Shown here piece after piece: positions 1 to 63,252 of a DNA stretch of 64,000 nucleotides; position 1 is the stretch's first letter, and each line of letters begins with the position of its first letter. The stretch comes from Merluccius polli. Its lineage: Eukaryota; Chordata; Actinopteri; Gadiformes; Merlucciidae. The notes below the pieces were generated by a model. The model did no database searches. It had not been told where the DNA came from and was given only the letters and a program-made list of their open reading frames with translations. The position numbers were made by a program, and so were the translations under genes. The stretch is from NCBI GenBank assembly GCA_030340625.1, contig JAOPHQ010005482.1, positions 24,418 to 88,417 on the forward strand, written 5' to 3'.

Positions 1-155
1 CGATAAATATATCGTTTTGTCTTTATAGTTATTTTTGTTATTATTTAGTGGTTGACTCGCCCTGCATTTCCTAGTTTCGGTTTCCCGGACGCTGCTCGGC
101 GGGTCATGGGAATCACACCGCCGGATCGCTAGTTGGCATTGTTTATGGTCAGAAC

Positions 156-672
156 TAGCCTGGCAAGCCAGACCCACATCAGAAAGATGTAAGGTCTGGC
201 TCAGCTCCATTGGCAGTGTGGGCGGGATAAACGGTTGTCTTTCAAGTTCCCTCTGCACGCAATAGGATAGCGCTACAATCAATCAGAGCAACGAAGAAGG
301 TGACGTAGTCAGAGCGACGGCTCTGACTACGTAATTAATCAAAACTCCGAATACATATTTATTTTCGAGGAAAGACTTCAGTGCCGTTCTTTGTTCTTTT
401 CTCAAATAAAATGTTAACTTCAAGTCTTGAAGAGTCGCGGCCAAAGCCGAGTGGAAAGACAGCCGTTCGCCAGCAGCAGCAGCCATTGTTTACCTCTAAC
501 ACGGAACCGTCGCAACTCTGTCGTCATGGTAGCCCGGCTTCCGACTCCGCCCCTCACGCTGTGATTGGTCTGACATACTTGGTGTTTCCAGCACCAAAAA
601 GCCGACGGAGCCATGCTACCTAGCTGCCAAATAAATTTGCTGCCGCTAGGGGGTGTCCAGATTTCTAGGCTA
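156..672. mobile_element. MITE with 9-bp target duplication (MULE-like), copy 1
   Basis: This 517-bp element starts TAGCCTGGCAAGCCAGACCC and ends ATTTCTAGGCTA, so the ends are imperfect inverted repeats. It is flanked by the 9-bp direct repeat GGTCAGAAC (147-155 and 673-681). A second copy lies inverted at 51922-52445 with a different 9-bp duplication, which confirms both ends. Nine-bp duplications are typical of Mutator-like (MULE) transposons; superfamily assignment is inference because no transposase is present. The short ORFs in it are not conserved coding sequence. Confidence 0.8.
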
Positions 673-932
673 GGTCAGAACTACAGTGGTATCTGATCGT
701 CTTCGAACATCTGACTTTCGTTCTTGATGCAAATGCTTTCACCTGTCTTGAGCCGGTCCAAGAATTTCACTGACCGTGTGCGCGGAGGCTCATGGGAAAC
801 GTAGTGTGAAAACACTTCACTTTCCAAAACTCCTCATAGTCCCTTTAAAATGACACTATATTCTTTTTTACAGCCTTGGTGGCCTTAAAAATAATTCCTG
901 TTGTGCTCTGGTGTTTGTGTGTTAATTCTTAC
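673..932. other. No recognisable feature
   Basis: Between the MITE and the minus-strand exon at 933 I see only unassigned AT-moderate sequence with no ORF, repeat pair or splice-bounded exon. Confidence 0.4.
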
Positions 933-1068
933 GTTCTTGGCTTCTGTGTCCAGCCTCTGCCGTTTAGCGGAAGGACTCTCTGAAAGGATGACTGTATCTT
1001 GAGAATCAGACGAATGAAGGGATGGTAGGTCCGACTGCTCAGGAGATGGTGCCATGGAGACAGATTTT
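933..1068 (-). pseudogene. Putative internal exon of an unrecognised minus-strand gene (Ser-rich, KRQRLDTEAKN)
   Basis: Read on the minus strand, this 136-bp block is open throughout, starts after an acceptor (polypyrimidine-poor, ending GTCAG) and stops at a strong donor (AAC/gtaaga). It encodes a Ser/Pro/Asp-rich stretch with SPEQSDLPSLHSSDSQDTVI and then a basic SAKRQRLDTEAKN. Together with the exon piece at 2567-2673 it resembles the region after the N-terminal ubiquitin-like (PB1-like) domain of the fish proteins annotated as sterile alpha motif domain-containing protein 3-like. That family assignment is from memory of the pattern and is tentative. Because the preceding exon is split by an LTR element, the locus is probably a pseudogene or one member of a multicopy family. 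Confidence 0.4.
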
Positions 1069-1200
1069 CTGACCACGATAGCAGAAGCAGATGAAAGGAA
1101 AAACATTAAGCACAAGGAACTAGTATGTCCATTAAATACTGTACTATAAATTACAACTGTAACTGAGACAAACCAGTGTCATATTTGATGGTTAGCACTC

Positions 1201-1523
1201 TGTGGAGGGTTTATGTGGAGTGTGTGTTGTTGATGGCTGGTTTACAGCCTCACCTGGCCTGAGTCGGACTAATTGGACTCTGGCTGGGTGGGGCTGCACA
1301 CCTGTGGTGCATGAGCAATCATGGCACCCAGGATAAACCAGCCATCAACACACACACTCAGGAGGAGCACCGTCATGACATGAAGTACCATCAGCTCGGC
1401 GAATAACATCTTGCCTGTAAAACTCCAATAAACACCTTGAACTACATCTACCCGTGTCCTGTGTCGGAGGGCCCCGAAGGAAAGCCACTTAGGTGGCGTG
1501 TGGTGAGGACCAACCCTGCCACA
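1201..1523 (+). repeat. 5' LTR of copy 1
   Basis: Begins TGTGGAGGGTTT and ends CCTGCCACA. It repeats at 2244-2566 with no difference noticed by eye. Confidence 0.9.
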
Positions 1524-1524
1524 C

Positions 1525-1542
1525 TGGCGCCCAACGTGGGGC
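1525..1542 (+). promoter_or_regulatory. tRNA-Lys primer-binding site
   Basis: TGGCGCCCAACGTGGGGC follows the 5' LTR by one base and matches the classic tRNA-Lys(1,2) primer-binding site. The same motif occurs in reverse complement at 31879-31896, next to the LTR of copy 2. Confidence 0.85.
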
Positions 1543-2243
1543 CCCTCCGACCAGGACGGGACACGGAAGGGCTGTCCAAGCTGCACTGGAGCCACCAGCC
1601 GCGGCGAAGACAGCCACCCCAGCACCAGCTCCCCCTGAACGGCAGCGACGGCCAGCGGAGGAGCGGGGAGGCAGCGCAGCGACCGCCACCGGCAACCGTC
1701 TGTCGCTAGCCTCCCCCGGATCCAGCCTGGAGCAGCCCAGGCCAGCCGCCCCTCTGCCAGGGACCAGGAGCCCAAGGCCCCATGCTCCAGGAGGAGATGG
1801 GAGGGATCGTGCCTCGTCGCCCTGGTGGAGGGGGGTGACTAAAGACTGTTCCAGGCCCTCCGAGAAGCTACCTCCGCGGCCCAGCTGCCGGGCCTCCTCC
1901 AGAACCCATCCAGCCAGCCCCTGCAGCCAGCTACCCCCAGAGACACCTCCGCCAGCTGGAGCAGCAGCCCCAGGCCTCCGGTCTCCGGGACGGAGGGGGA
2001 GGGTGGGGTGGGCGTGTGACCCTGGGGAGGTGTGGAGGTAGTGGGGTTTGGGGGGCTGTGTTTATTTTTTGTTTAGGTATGGCAACCCTGAAAAGAGTCC
2101 AGGTTTTTTGTAGGTATGGTAACCCTGTTCAGAGTCCGGTATGTGTTTTTTTTTTTTTCTGTTTGCTTGGATGGGGGATGGGGGGGGGGGGGGAGTAGGC
2201 GAGGCCGGGGATTCTCCCCGGCCTCAATCTGGTGTTGGGGATA

Positions 2244-2566
2244 TGTGGAGGGTTTATGTGGAGTGTGTGTTGTTGATGGCTGGTTTACAGCCTCACCTGG
2301 CCTGAGTCGGACTAATTGGACTCTGGCTGGGTGGGGCTGCACACCTGTGGTGCATGAGCAATCATGGCACCCAGGATAAACCAGCCATCAACACACACAC
2401 TCAGGAGGAGCACCGTCATGACATGAAGTACCATCAGCTCGGCGAATAACATCTTGCCTGTAAAACTCCAATAAACACCTTGAACTACATCTACCCGTGT
2501 CCTGTGTCGGAGGGCCCCGAAGGAAAGCCACTTAGGTGGCGTGTGGTGAGGACCAACCCTGCCACA
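2244..2566 (+). repeat. 3' LTR of copy 1
   Basis: Direct repeat of 1201-1523, followed by the CACTC duplication. Confidence 0.9.
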
Positions 2567-2722
2567 CACTCCCACTGAAGGATCCTTAACAACATCCTCA
2601 AATACGTCAGCATCCAACTCAGTCCCCGTACTGTCAACAACCTTCACACCTGTCACAGCTGGCACACCAAATGCTAGAGGAAAAGACAAATGCTTGTGTA
2701 AACCAGACTTATGAGTTCATGT

Positions 2723-3009
2723 TAGAGATGCACATTTTGAATTTTTTTCTGACCGATAAAGGACGCTTGTTAACCAATTATTAACCGTTAACTGACAGGA
2801 TTACGACGCTTGCGGGGGCAATCACTTTTTTTTTTGCCGTTAAACACACGTGCGACAGTGCGCTGCAACAGCTCATCGGCACGTGGAAGTCTGCACGTGT
2901 TGACACACCCCCATGAGCTGACGACATACAAAAAATTAACCGATAGTATTAATCGGTGAAAGTTCTTGTTATCGGTTAACGGTTAAACGGATAATCGTGT
3001 GCAACCCTA
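2723..3009. mobile_element. hAT MITE
   Basis: This 287-bp element has ends TAGAGATGCACATTTTGA and GATAATCGTGTGCAACCCTA, and the exact 8-bp duplication GTTCATGT (2715-2722, 3010-3017). The TAGRGATGCAC-type terminus and 8-bp duplication are typical of hAT. The interior is rich in GGTTAAC-like palindromic steps and has no ORF. Confidence 0.85.
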
Positions 3010-3525
3010 GTTCATGTTGGTCTAATACTCACAAATATCCAATGAATCTTGAACATTACTTTTGAATAAACATCAATAAATTAGTGTGAAATAAAACTAC
3101 TCATTACTACGTTTCAAGCAAATCATGAATTCAGAGTAATTCAATGTGAGATGGTAACATTCGTAGTCTCCAGGTCAGCAAACAAACAAAGATTAGCTAT
3201 GTTATAAAGATTAGCTATGTTATAAATTATTTTTTGCAAAAGAAAGAAAAACCAACACATTCACCTCTGGAAAAAGCGTATCATTCCATTGTCAGGCTTT
3301 ACAAGGTAAAATGCAATAGAATACCATTGATACATTGATTTCAATGCTGTAGTGGCTAATGTGACCACAATATGGTTTATTATTATGCTATTGAGTATCC
3401 ATGCTTTATGCTAATGAATGCATTACTCAACATTTGTATGAACTAAATAGGCCTACCACTGAGTGGTACTGTCATTGAGACTGTCTAAACACCACCACCC
3501 CACTGAACATTGAAGGTGCTGTAGG
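3010..3525. other. Unassigned sequence
   Basis: AT-rich sequence with a 20-bp local duplication (AAGATTAGCTATGTTATAAA near 3190-3225). The stretch near 3490-3515 resembles the 'CACCACCCCAGTGAACATT' segment duplicated at 6810-7060. No gene seen. Confidence 0.4.
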
Positions 3526-4324
3526 CAGAGCCGGATTAAATAAATGGACTATACTAGGCAGACTGTATTTTTTGGGCCCCCCTCCATCGATGTTATTTAT
3601 GAATTGAAATCTGTAACTTACCAAAGTTACTAATAAAAGTTAATTCACATTTGGTTACGAGTTGGTTCTTTGTATGCCAAAATAAGTCATGTGTCGTATA
3701 TTAAACAGTCTATCAGACTATTTTTTGATTTTTATTACCATATTTATACGTTACTACAAGGCTCTATTAAATGCTATTAAATTATCCTTATCTTATCCAT
3801 TGCGAGTGTCATTGTTAAGGCAGTAGTACCAGTAAATCACCAATAGGTGTCAGCATTGCTATGTAAACAGAGGAAATAAGATAAATGTTGTAAGCTATTG
3901 CATTTTGCAGAAAATCTTAATTAAATGTGTTGATTAAATTGAATAGTTTAATAAGTAGTCAAATATACAAAGACCAATACAATTTGCAGTAAGAGAAACT
4001 GTGCTGTAGTGGTAAAGATGTTTATTTTCATGGACAAGCATCACCTCCCTTCCATTATTTTCATGGACAAGCATCACCTCTCTTCCATTTTCTGGTATTC
4101 AACACTCAGCAGCTCAGCTCCTGGTCTGGACTGTTCAGCAGTTTTCTCCACAGGTCTGGATGTTTCTCTGGACGGTGTACTGTGTAAGCAGATTTAATCA
4201 CAGAAACATCGTAGAAAAATAAGCAATCATTAAATAACTTGATCCTTATGTTTGAACCAAGAACACATTTTTTCACGTTTCTTTACTAACCTGCGCAGAC
4301 AGCCAAGGAAAACTGAATTGGGTG

Positions 4325-4928
4325 CAGGGCTCCAGACTGCCCCCAAATGGTTGCATTTTGCCCCTAAAATTTGAGACAATGCAAGTAAATTTTTCATCTA
4401 CTCTCGCATGTGCGACCAGTAAATTTGCCGATTTTTAAAATTATAATTGTAACCGTGTTTCCTGGGTGCGTTTAACTGATGCAGCTAATAAAACAATAAA
4501 CGGACAGGAGTTGAGGTAACGTATTTAGCGCGGTTCAGCGGCAACCACTTTCTTTTAATCAGCGTGACAACAGCAACGCCTTGCGGCGGAACTCCAACAA
4601 CCCCAGCCCTATGGCAACTCTGGAGTGACACCATACTTCACATACAGGAAGACATGGCTAAGACAAAACAGTATGTAACATTATTAAATATTTTTTTCAA
4701 ACTTCTGCTCCAGTCTGAAACATAATGTAAATGTGAATTTAAAACATTGTAGTTTCTGCATTTATTGTCTAAGTATTTATCAGTAATACAGTGCAAATGA
4801 GAGGACATGTGAATATTTACTTTGCAAGTCGATATAAAGTGTGGACCCCTAAATTTTCTGCTTGCACCCCTAAAATTTTAAGTTAGGGGCCACTGTGCTC
4901 CTGGTAAAAAAGTTAGTCTGGAGCCCTG
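4325..4928. mobile_element. Nested non-autonomous DNA element (CAGGGCTCCAGACT ends)
   Basis: The left end CAGGGCTCCAGACTGCCCCC and right end GTTAGTCTGGAGCCCTG are inverted repeats. Flanks share GGGTG (4320-4324, 4929-4933). The end sequence fits hAT, although only 5 bp of duplication can be read. It lies inside the hAT element 3526-6570. Confidence 0.7.
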
Positions 4929-5325
4929 GGGTGAACAAAAATTCTTGTCCCTTCTCCTGCAGCCCATATTCACACCTGTGATTAAGTACAGGAACAATAA
5001 GACAAACATGAACCCTTCACATTTATCAAGACCATTTAGAAACTGTCCAACAATAAATAATAATAAATAAAACCAGCAGCACTTACTGAGGAAACCATTT
5101 AGCATGCTCCACTCAGGGATAATCTTCAGAAATAATAAAATATATACATAAGATGAAACACAGCTGTTTGAGATTTGAATATACTTGGTTTGTTCCTCAA
5201 ATTTCATTTCATAATAGTAGAAAGTATAGCCCTATATTATACATTTAATTAATATGCATTTTACATTTGATTTTAATATTCACTTTACTTATTCAGATTT
5301 AGATTTTTAAATGGAAAACTTACAT

Positions 5326-6345
5326 TTACAGATGCTTTCTCCTGAGTTTTGATGAGGCAAAGTCCTCAATAATGTCTTCAAAATCCAGGGAGGTTGTAAA
5401 TCCATTCTCAATTGCCAACAGGGCAAAGGCATTCAGTTTTTGTTCTGTTACTGTTGCTCTCCGGTATGTTCTCACTCGTTTCAACAACGAAAATGATCTT
5501 TCTCCTGAACAGTTTGCAATCGGTAATGTCAGATACATGCGAAGGCAAATGTCCACATTAGGGAAAGCATCCCTCAAGCCTAGCTCTAGGAGCTTCTTGT
5601 ACATGGCCGTTTCAAAATGTTGAGCCAGTATGCTCTCTCTGACTCCTGTTGTCGTACTATGTTTGAATCTATGCATGCATTTTTATTTCCAAGTGATGAT
5701 AGACTCAGCACAGCAGTGCGATGATCCATACTATTCTCATGTTCATGCAAGCGATTAGCAGTTTTTCCAGTCATTAAATCCAGTGACAAATTGATTGTCT
5801 TATACAGAACAACTTGCAGCAGTAACCGAATACAGTGCCAGTAGACGGTGAGTACACTAACCAGTTTCTTGACAGGGTTTCTCCATTTAGCTTTTTTCTA
5901 AAGAAATGTTCCTAGCTTCTGTTAATGTCTCCATATTTCCTTTGTGATGCAGAGAAGTCTCCGATATTTTGACCGGGATGGTTTATTGCAAAGTACACCC
6001 GCATCCTGTCGTCAACTTGGTCCCACTTTGCAGGATCAGATGGATAGATTTTCAGTACTCTTTCTGGGCCTAGAGGCTCCGTCAAAACTATACTGGGCTT
6101 ACTCTGTCTGTCCGGCTGCTGTTTTTGATTCATTTGGTCATTCTGTGATGGCGCTGATGTTGACGGCGCCACAGCATCTTCCGCAGCGTCTCCAGGCCAG
6201 GCTCGGCCTCTGGCTCTGCTGATACGAGCAGGTTCACAGCTGTCGGACAGCTGCTCGATAGAAACTTCTGTATAGCCCCCCGCTGCCTCTTCTTTTGCTC
6301 CTCTTCATTTTTTTTCGTTTTACGTTTTGCCGCACCTGAAAGCAT
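5326..6345 (-). pseudogene. hAT (zf-MYM1-like) transposase pseudogene
   Basis: Read from 6345 downward there are four broken segments. (1) An N-terminal basic start, MLSGAAKRKTKKNEEEQKKR (6345-6130). (2) A TTF/MYM-like segment with DPAKWDQVDDRMRVYFAINH (6172-5912). (3) A segment with HENSMDHRTAVLSLSSLG and ESERAYWLNILKR (5789-5586). (4) The C-terminal hAT dimerisation region with FPNVDICLRMYLTLPIANCS and ERSFSLLKR (5676-5326). These are in order but in different frames, and most of the RNase H-like catalytic core between segments 3 and 4 is missing. The pattern is that of fish 'zinc finger MYM-type protein 1-like' hAT transposases. It cannot encode an active enzyme. Confidence 0.8.
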
Positions 6346-6711
6346 TTTGAATGTTAAACGTCCTGCTCCTGCCTGCTAGCTAACTGTCCCGCTTAGTCCT
6401 GACCCCTGGCCTCCCCTCGGACTGAACTGACTGGCGTTAATGTGACGTAACGAAACGTAACACTGAAATAAATTGTAGATGACATTTGTATATTTAAAAA
6501 AATAATAATTTTGTCCCTCTGTCTGCCCCCCCCCCACCCCCTAGTTTGCCTTTGCGTTAATCCGGCTCTGGCTGTAGGTATGATTTGAGAGTTGTAAAGA
6601 GATATTTTGAAAATGAGCGACCCAAAAAAATGCCCAATCAGGGAAGAGATGCCCTGCTTGGTCAGAAAAGGGCCAGGAGTGGTCTAAAATGTTGTCTCAT
6701 GCAGAGGCATG

Positions 6712-7062
6712 CAGAACAGATATTCTTCACTCATTAGCCTAATAGTTGACAGATGGCTATGGCATTTCTAATAAATTACACTCAAAGTATAGCTCTTAAA
6801 TCTCACCTTTACCACCACCCCAGTGAACATTAACAGTGCATTCAAGTTTTCATACTTTTTGTTAGGACCTCATTCTAAAATGGATTTAACTACATTTGTA
6901 TGTCTCATGCAGAGGCATGGGCAGTCAACCAGAACAGATATTCTTTACTCATTAGCCTAATAGTTGAAAAACGGCTATGGCATTTCTAATAAATTACACT
7001 CAAATTATAGCTCTTACATCTCAACTACAGCACCTTTAATACCACCATCCCAGTGAACATTA

Positions 7063-7065
<3 letters not shown>
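6712..7065. repeat. Imperfect direct duplication, about 120 bp x 2
   Basis: The stretch CAGAACAGATATTCTT...CCCAGTGAACATTAAC occurs at about 6713-6830 and again at about 6930-7064 with scattered changes. No ORF. It lies just upstream of the (GA)n tract. Confidence 0.7.

Positions 7066-7066
<1 letters not shown>

Positions 7067-7130
<64 letters not shown>
7067..7130. repeat. (GA)n microsatellite
   Basis: About 31 uninterrupted GA units, ending about 310 bp upstream of the ryr2 start codon. Long ORFs of Leu-Ser repeats across it are artefacts. Confidence 0.95.
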
Positions 7131-7134
<4 letters not shown>

Positions 7135-7299
7135 AAGTACCAAAAAGCAACACAATTCCACAGTTTGACAGCAGTTGTATTACCACAATACATATGTTCC
7201 CTCGTAAACAAATTGTCAAAACAAATTTGAAAATGCACCCTAGCAAATTGAGAAATGCAACTGTGACCACCTCTTCACACACTGGCCAAGAGAGGGTGC

Positions 7300-7442
7300 A
7301 GAAGGACCGAATAAAATTCGAATACAAGCATCGCACACCTGCGCAGCTCGGTGCTCTGGCGTCTTTTAGCCGTCCAATGAGAGAGCAGCACTGTAGATCC
7401 CATTCGCAGCCTCGCCGGGGTGAACCCAGCACACCAACAACC
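7300..7442 (+). promoter_or_regulatory. Probable ryr2 5' UTR / proximal promoter
   Basis: The 140 bp before the ATG are less AT-rich than the surroundings. They contain a CCAAT box (7374-7378), a CpG-bearing GCGCAGCTCGG stretch and the start context ACAACCATGG, a good Kozak match. No TATA box at a clear distance was seen. The transcription start is unknown; this is inferred from position only. Confidence 0.35.
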
Positions 7443-61245
<53,803 letters not shown>

Positions 61246-61320
61246 GTACATACTTTAATGAGAGAGAGAGAGAGAGAGATTTTACAAGACTTTACGCACT
61301 TTACAATTATAAGCTGTATA

Positions 61321-61321
61321 G

Positions 61322-61366
<45 letters not shown>

Positions 61367-61386
61367 TATATATATACACACATATA
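61321..61386. repeat. (TA)n microsatellite
   Basis: TA repeats with interspersed CACA abut the left end of the Tc1-like MITE. A short (GA)n is at 61261-61280. Confidence 0.85.
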
Positions 61387-61718
61387 CACTCACCGGCCAC
61401 TTTATTAGGTACACCTTGCTAGTACCGGGTTGGACCCCCTTTTGCCTTCAGAACTGCCTTAATCCTTCGTGGCACAGATTCAAGAGCAGTCTCTGAAATA
61501 CTCAGACCAGCCCGTCTGGCACCAACAACCATGCCACGTTCAAAGTCACTTAAATCACCTTTCTTCCCCATTCTGATGCTCGGTTTGAACTGCAGCAGAT
61601 CGTCCTGACCATGTCTACATGCCTAAATGCATTGAGTTGCTGCCATGTGATTGGCTGATTAGAAATTTGCGTTAACGAGCAGTTGGACAGGTGTACCTAA
61701 TAAAGTGGCCGGTGAGTG
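61387..61718 (-). mobile_element. Internally deleted DD36E Tc1-like element (MITE), copy 2
   Basis: Both termini, CACTCACCGGCCACTTTATT and its inverse, are present and flanked by TA (61385-61386, 61719-61720). Inside, the 3' end of the transposase gene (to about 61482) is joined directly to its 5' end (QTADLLGF-coding side, start codon near 61573), leaving 332 bp. Confidence 0.9.
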
Positions 61719-61740
61719 TATATACACTCCGAGCATCAGA

Positions 61741-63220
61741 ATGGGGAAGAAAGGTGATTTAAGTGACTTTGAACGTGGCATGGTTGTTGGTGCCAGACGG
61801 GCTGGTCTGAGTATTTCAGAGACTGCTGATCTACTGGGATTTTCACGCACAACCATCTCTAGGGTTTACAGAGAATGGTCCGAAAAAGAGAAAATATCCA
61901 GTGAGCGGCAGTTCTGTGGGCGCAAATGCCTTGTTGATGCTAGAGGTCAGAGGAGAATGGCCAGACTGGTTCGAGCTGATAGAAAGGCAACTGTAACTCA
62001 AATAACCACTCGTTACAACAGAGGTATGCAGAAGAGCATCTCTGAACGCACAACACGTCGAACCTTGAGGCGGATGGGCTACAGCAGCAGAAGACCACAC
62101 CGGGTACCACTCCTGTCAGCTAAGAACAGGAAACTGAGGCTACATTTCGCACAGGCTCACCATCTGTAAGATCCCCAATGCCCCGGGATGGAGACGGGGA
62201 CTCCGTCCCGTCTAGAGCACCGTCTTTCGGATGAGACGTTAAAACCGAGGTCCTGACTCCCTGTGGTCACTAAAGATCCCGTGGCACTCATCGCAAGAGT
62301 AGGGGTGCTAACCCCGGTGTCCCGGCCAAAATTCCCAACCCGGCTCTTGTACCAACATGGCCACCTAATCATCCCCTGGTCTCTAATTGGATAGTTTCAT
62401 TCCTCACCTCTCCGCTGTGCCAGTGTGTGGTGAGCGTTCTGGCACATACTGGCTGCAGTGCATCACCCAAGTGGGTGCTACACTCTGGTAGCGGATGAGG
62501 TGTCATATCTCCCCCCCACACACACACACACACACTATGTAAGCGCTTTGAGTGACCTCCAATAAAGCGCTATATAAATCCAATCAATTATTATTATATT
62601 ATTAAAATTGGACAATCGAAGATTGGAAAAACGTTGCCTGGTCTGATGAGTCTCGATTTCTGCTGCGACATTCGGATGGTAGGGTCAGAATTTGGCGTCA
62701 ACAACATGAAAGCATGGATCCATCCTGCCTTGTATCAACGGTTCAGGCTGGTGGTGGTGGTGTAATGGTGTGGGGGATATTTTCCTGGCACACTTTGGGC
62801 TTAGTACCAATTGAGCATCGTGTCAAAGCCACAGACTACCTGAGTATTGTTGCTGACCATGTCCATCCCTTTATGACCACAGTGTACCCATCTTCTGATG
62901 GCTACTTCCAGCAGGATAACGCGCCATGTCATAAAGAGCGAATCATCTCAGACTGGTTTCTTGAACATGACAATGAGTTCACTGTACTCAAATGGCCTCC
63001 ACAGTCACCAGATCTCAATCCAATAGAGCACCTTTGGGATGTGGTGGAACGGGAGATTCGCATCATGGATGTGCAGCCGACAAATCTGCAGCAACTGCGT
63101 GATGCTATCATGTCAATATGGACCAAACTCTCTGAGGAATGTTTCCAGTACCTTGTTGAATCTGTGCCACGAAGGATTAAGGCAGTTCTGAAGGCAAAAG
63201 GGGGTCCAACCCGGTACTAG
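61741..63220 (+). pseudogene. DD36E Tc1/mariner transposase, split by insertion
   Basis: The first part (61741-62161, 140 codons) has MGKKGDLSDFERGMVVGARR, the paired-type helix-turn-helix with SISETADLLGFSRTTISRVY, and a second helix region with ERTTRRTLRRMGY. After the insert, 62604-63220 carries WSDESRF (first Asp), GGGGVMVWG, FQQDNAPCH (second Asp) and PQSPDLNPIEHLWD (Glu). Counting gives 36 residues between the second Asp and the Glu, that is DD36E rather than DD34E. That signature is described for the Incomer family. Both parts are in the same frame, and without the insert the length would be 345 aa, normal for the family. Confidence 0.9.
62162..62603 (+). mobile_element. Truncated non-LTR retroelement 3' end or SINE
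   Basis: The 442-bp insert has AAAGATCCCGTGGCACTCAT, GTAGGGGTGCTAACCCCGGT and GGTGAGCGTTCTGGCACAT. It ends AAAGCGCTATATAAATCCAA plus a TTATTATTATA tail. This is a widespread fish 3' UTR type of L2-like LINEs. It contains a short (CA)n. No clear target duplication. Confidence 0.65.
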
Positions 63221-63252
63221 CAAGGTGTACCTAATAAAGTGGCCGGTGAGTG

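Larger units (their letters stand above)
1201..2566 (+). mobile_element. Non-autonomous LTR retroelement (TRIM/LARD-like), copy 1
   Basis: Two 323-bp direct repeats (1201-1523 and 2244-2566), starting TGTGGAGG and ending GCCACA, bound a 720-bp interior. The 5-bp target duplication CACTC flanks the whole element (1196-1200, 2567-2571). One base after the 5' LTR is the primer-binding site TGGCGCCCAACGTGGGGC (1525-1542), complementary to the 3' end of tRNA-Lys(1,2). The two LTRs look identical by eye, implying a very recent insertion. The interior is GC-rich and has no protease, reverse transcriptase or integrase, so it must be mobilised in trans. A canonical AATAAA lies near position 1429 in the LTR. 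Related copies are at 30964-32218 and 26850-29030. Confidence 0.9.
1148..2673 (-). pseudogene. Exon of the same minus-strand gene, split by an LTR element
   Basis: On the minus strand an acceptor (TTTTCCTCTAG) at 2674 is followed by an open frame with AFGVPAVTGVKVVDSTGTEL and DADVFEDVVKDPSVGV. This stops abruptly at 2567, where the LTR element 1201-2566 begins. Continuing from 1200 after removing the element and one 5-bp duplication, the same frame goes on with LTIKYDTGLSQLQ and then meets a stop. The 'vvDstGTElD.dvFedvv' pattern is like the small N-terminal domain of fish SAMD3-like proteins (tentative). The insertion inside an exon makes this copy non-functional unless the element is spliced out. 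Confidence 0.4.
3526..6570 (-). mobile_element. hAT transposon with decayed zf-MYM-type transposase
   Basis: The termini CAGAGCCGGATTAA and TTAATCCGGCTCTG are a 14-bp perfect inverted repeat. They are flanked by the 8-bp duplication GCTGTAGG (3518-3525, 6571-6578). The minus strand carries broken pieces of a hAT transposase (5326-6345). A second DNA element, 4325-4928, sits inside. Confidence 0.9.
61728..63252 (+). mobile_element. DD36E Tc1-like element, copy 3
   Basis: Starts within the 5' UTR (CCGAGCATCAG) right after the TA of copy 2, so its own left terminus is missing. It ends with the right terminus AATAAAGTGGCCGGTGAGTG and TA. Carries the transposase 61741-63220, split by an inserted retroelement tail at 62162-62603. 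Confidence 0.88.

Noticed and set aside
283..623. ORFs inside the MITE at 156-672 as a small gene
   Set aside because: The copy at 51922-52445 does not preserve the frames (it carries indels), and nothing resembles a known protein.
1269..1775. 168-codon minus-strand ORF across the LTR and interior
   Set aside because: It runs antisense through the LTR into the primer-binding site region. It is a shadow of GC-rich retroelement sequence.
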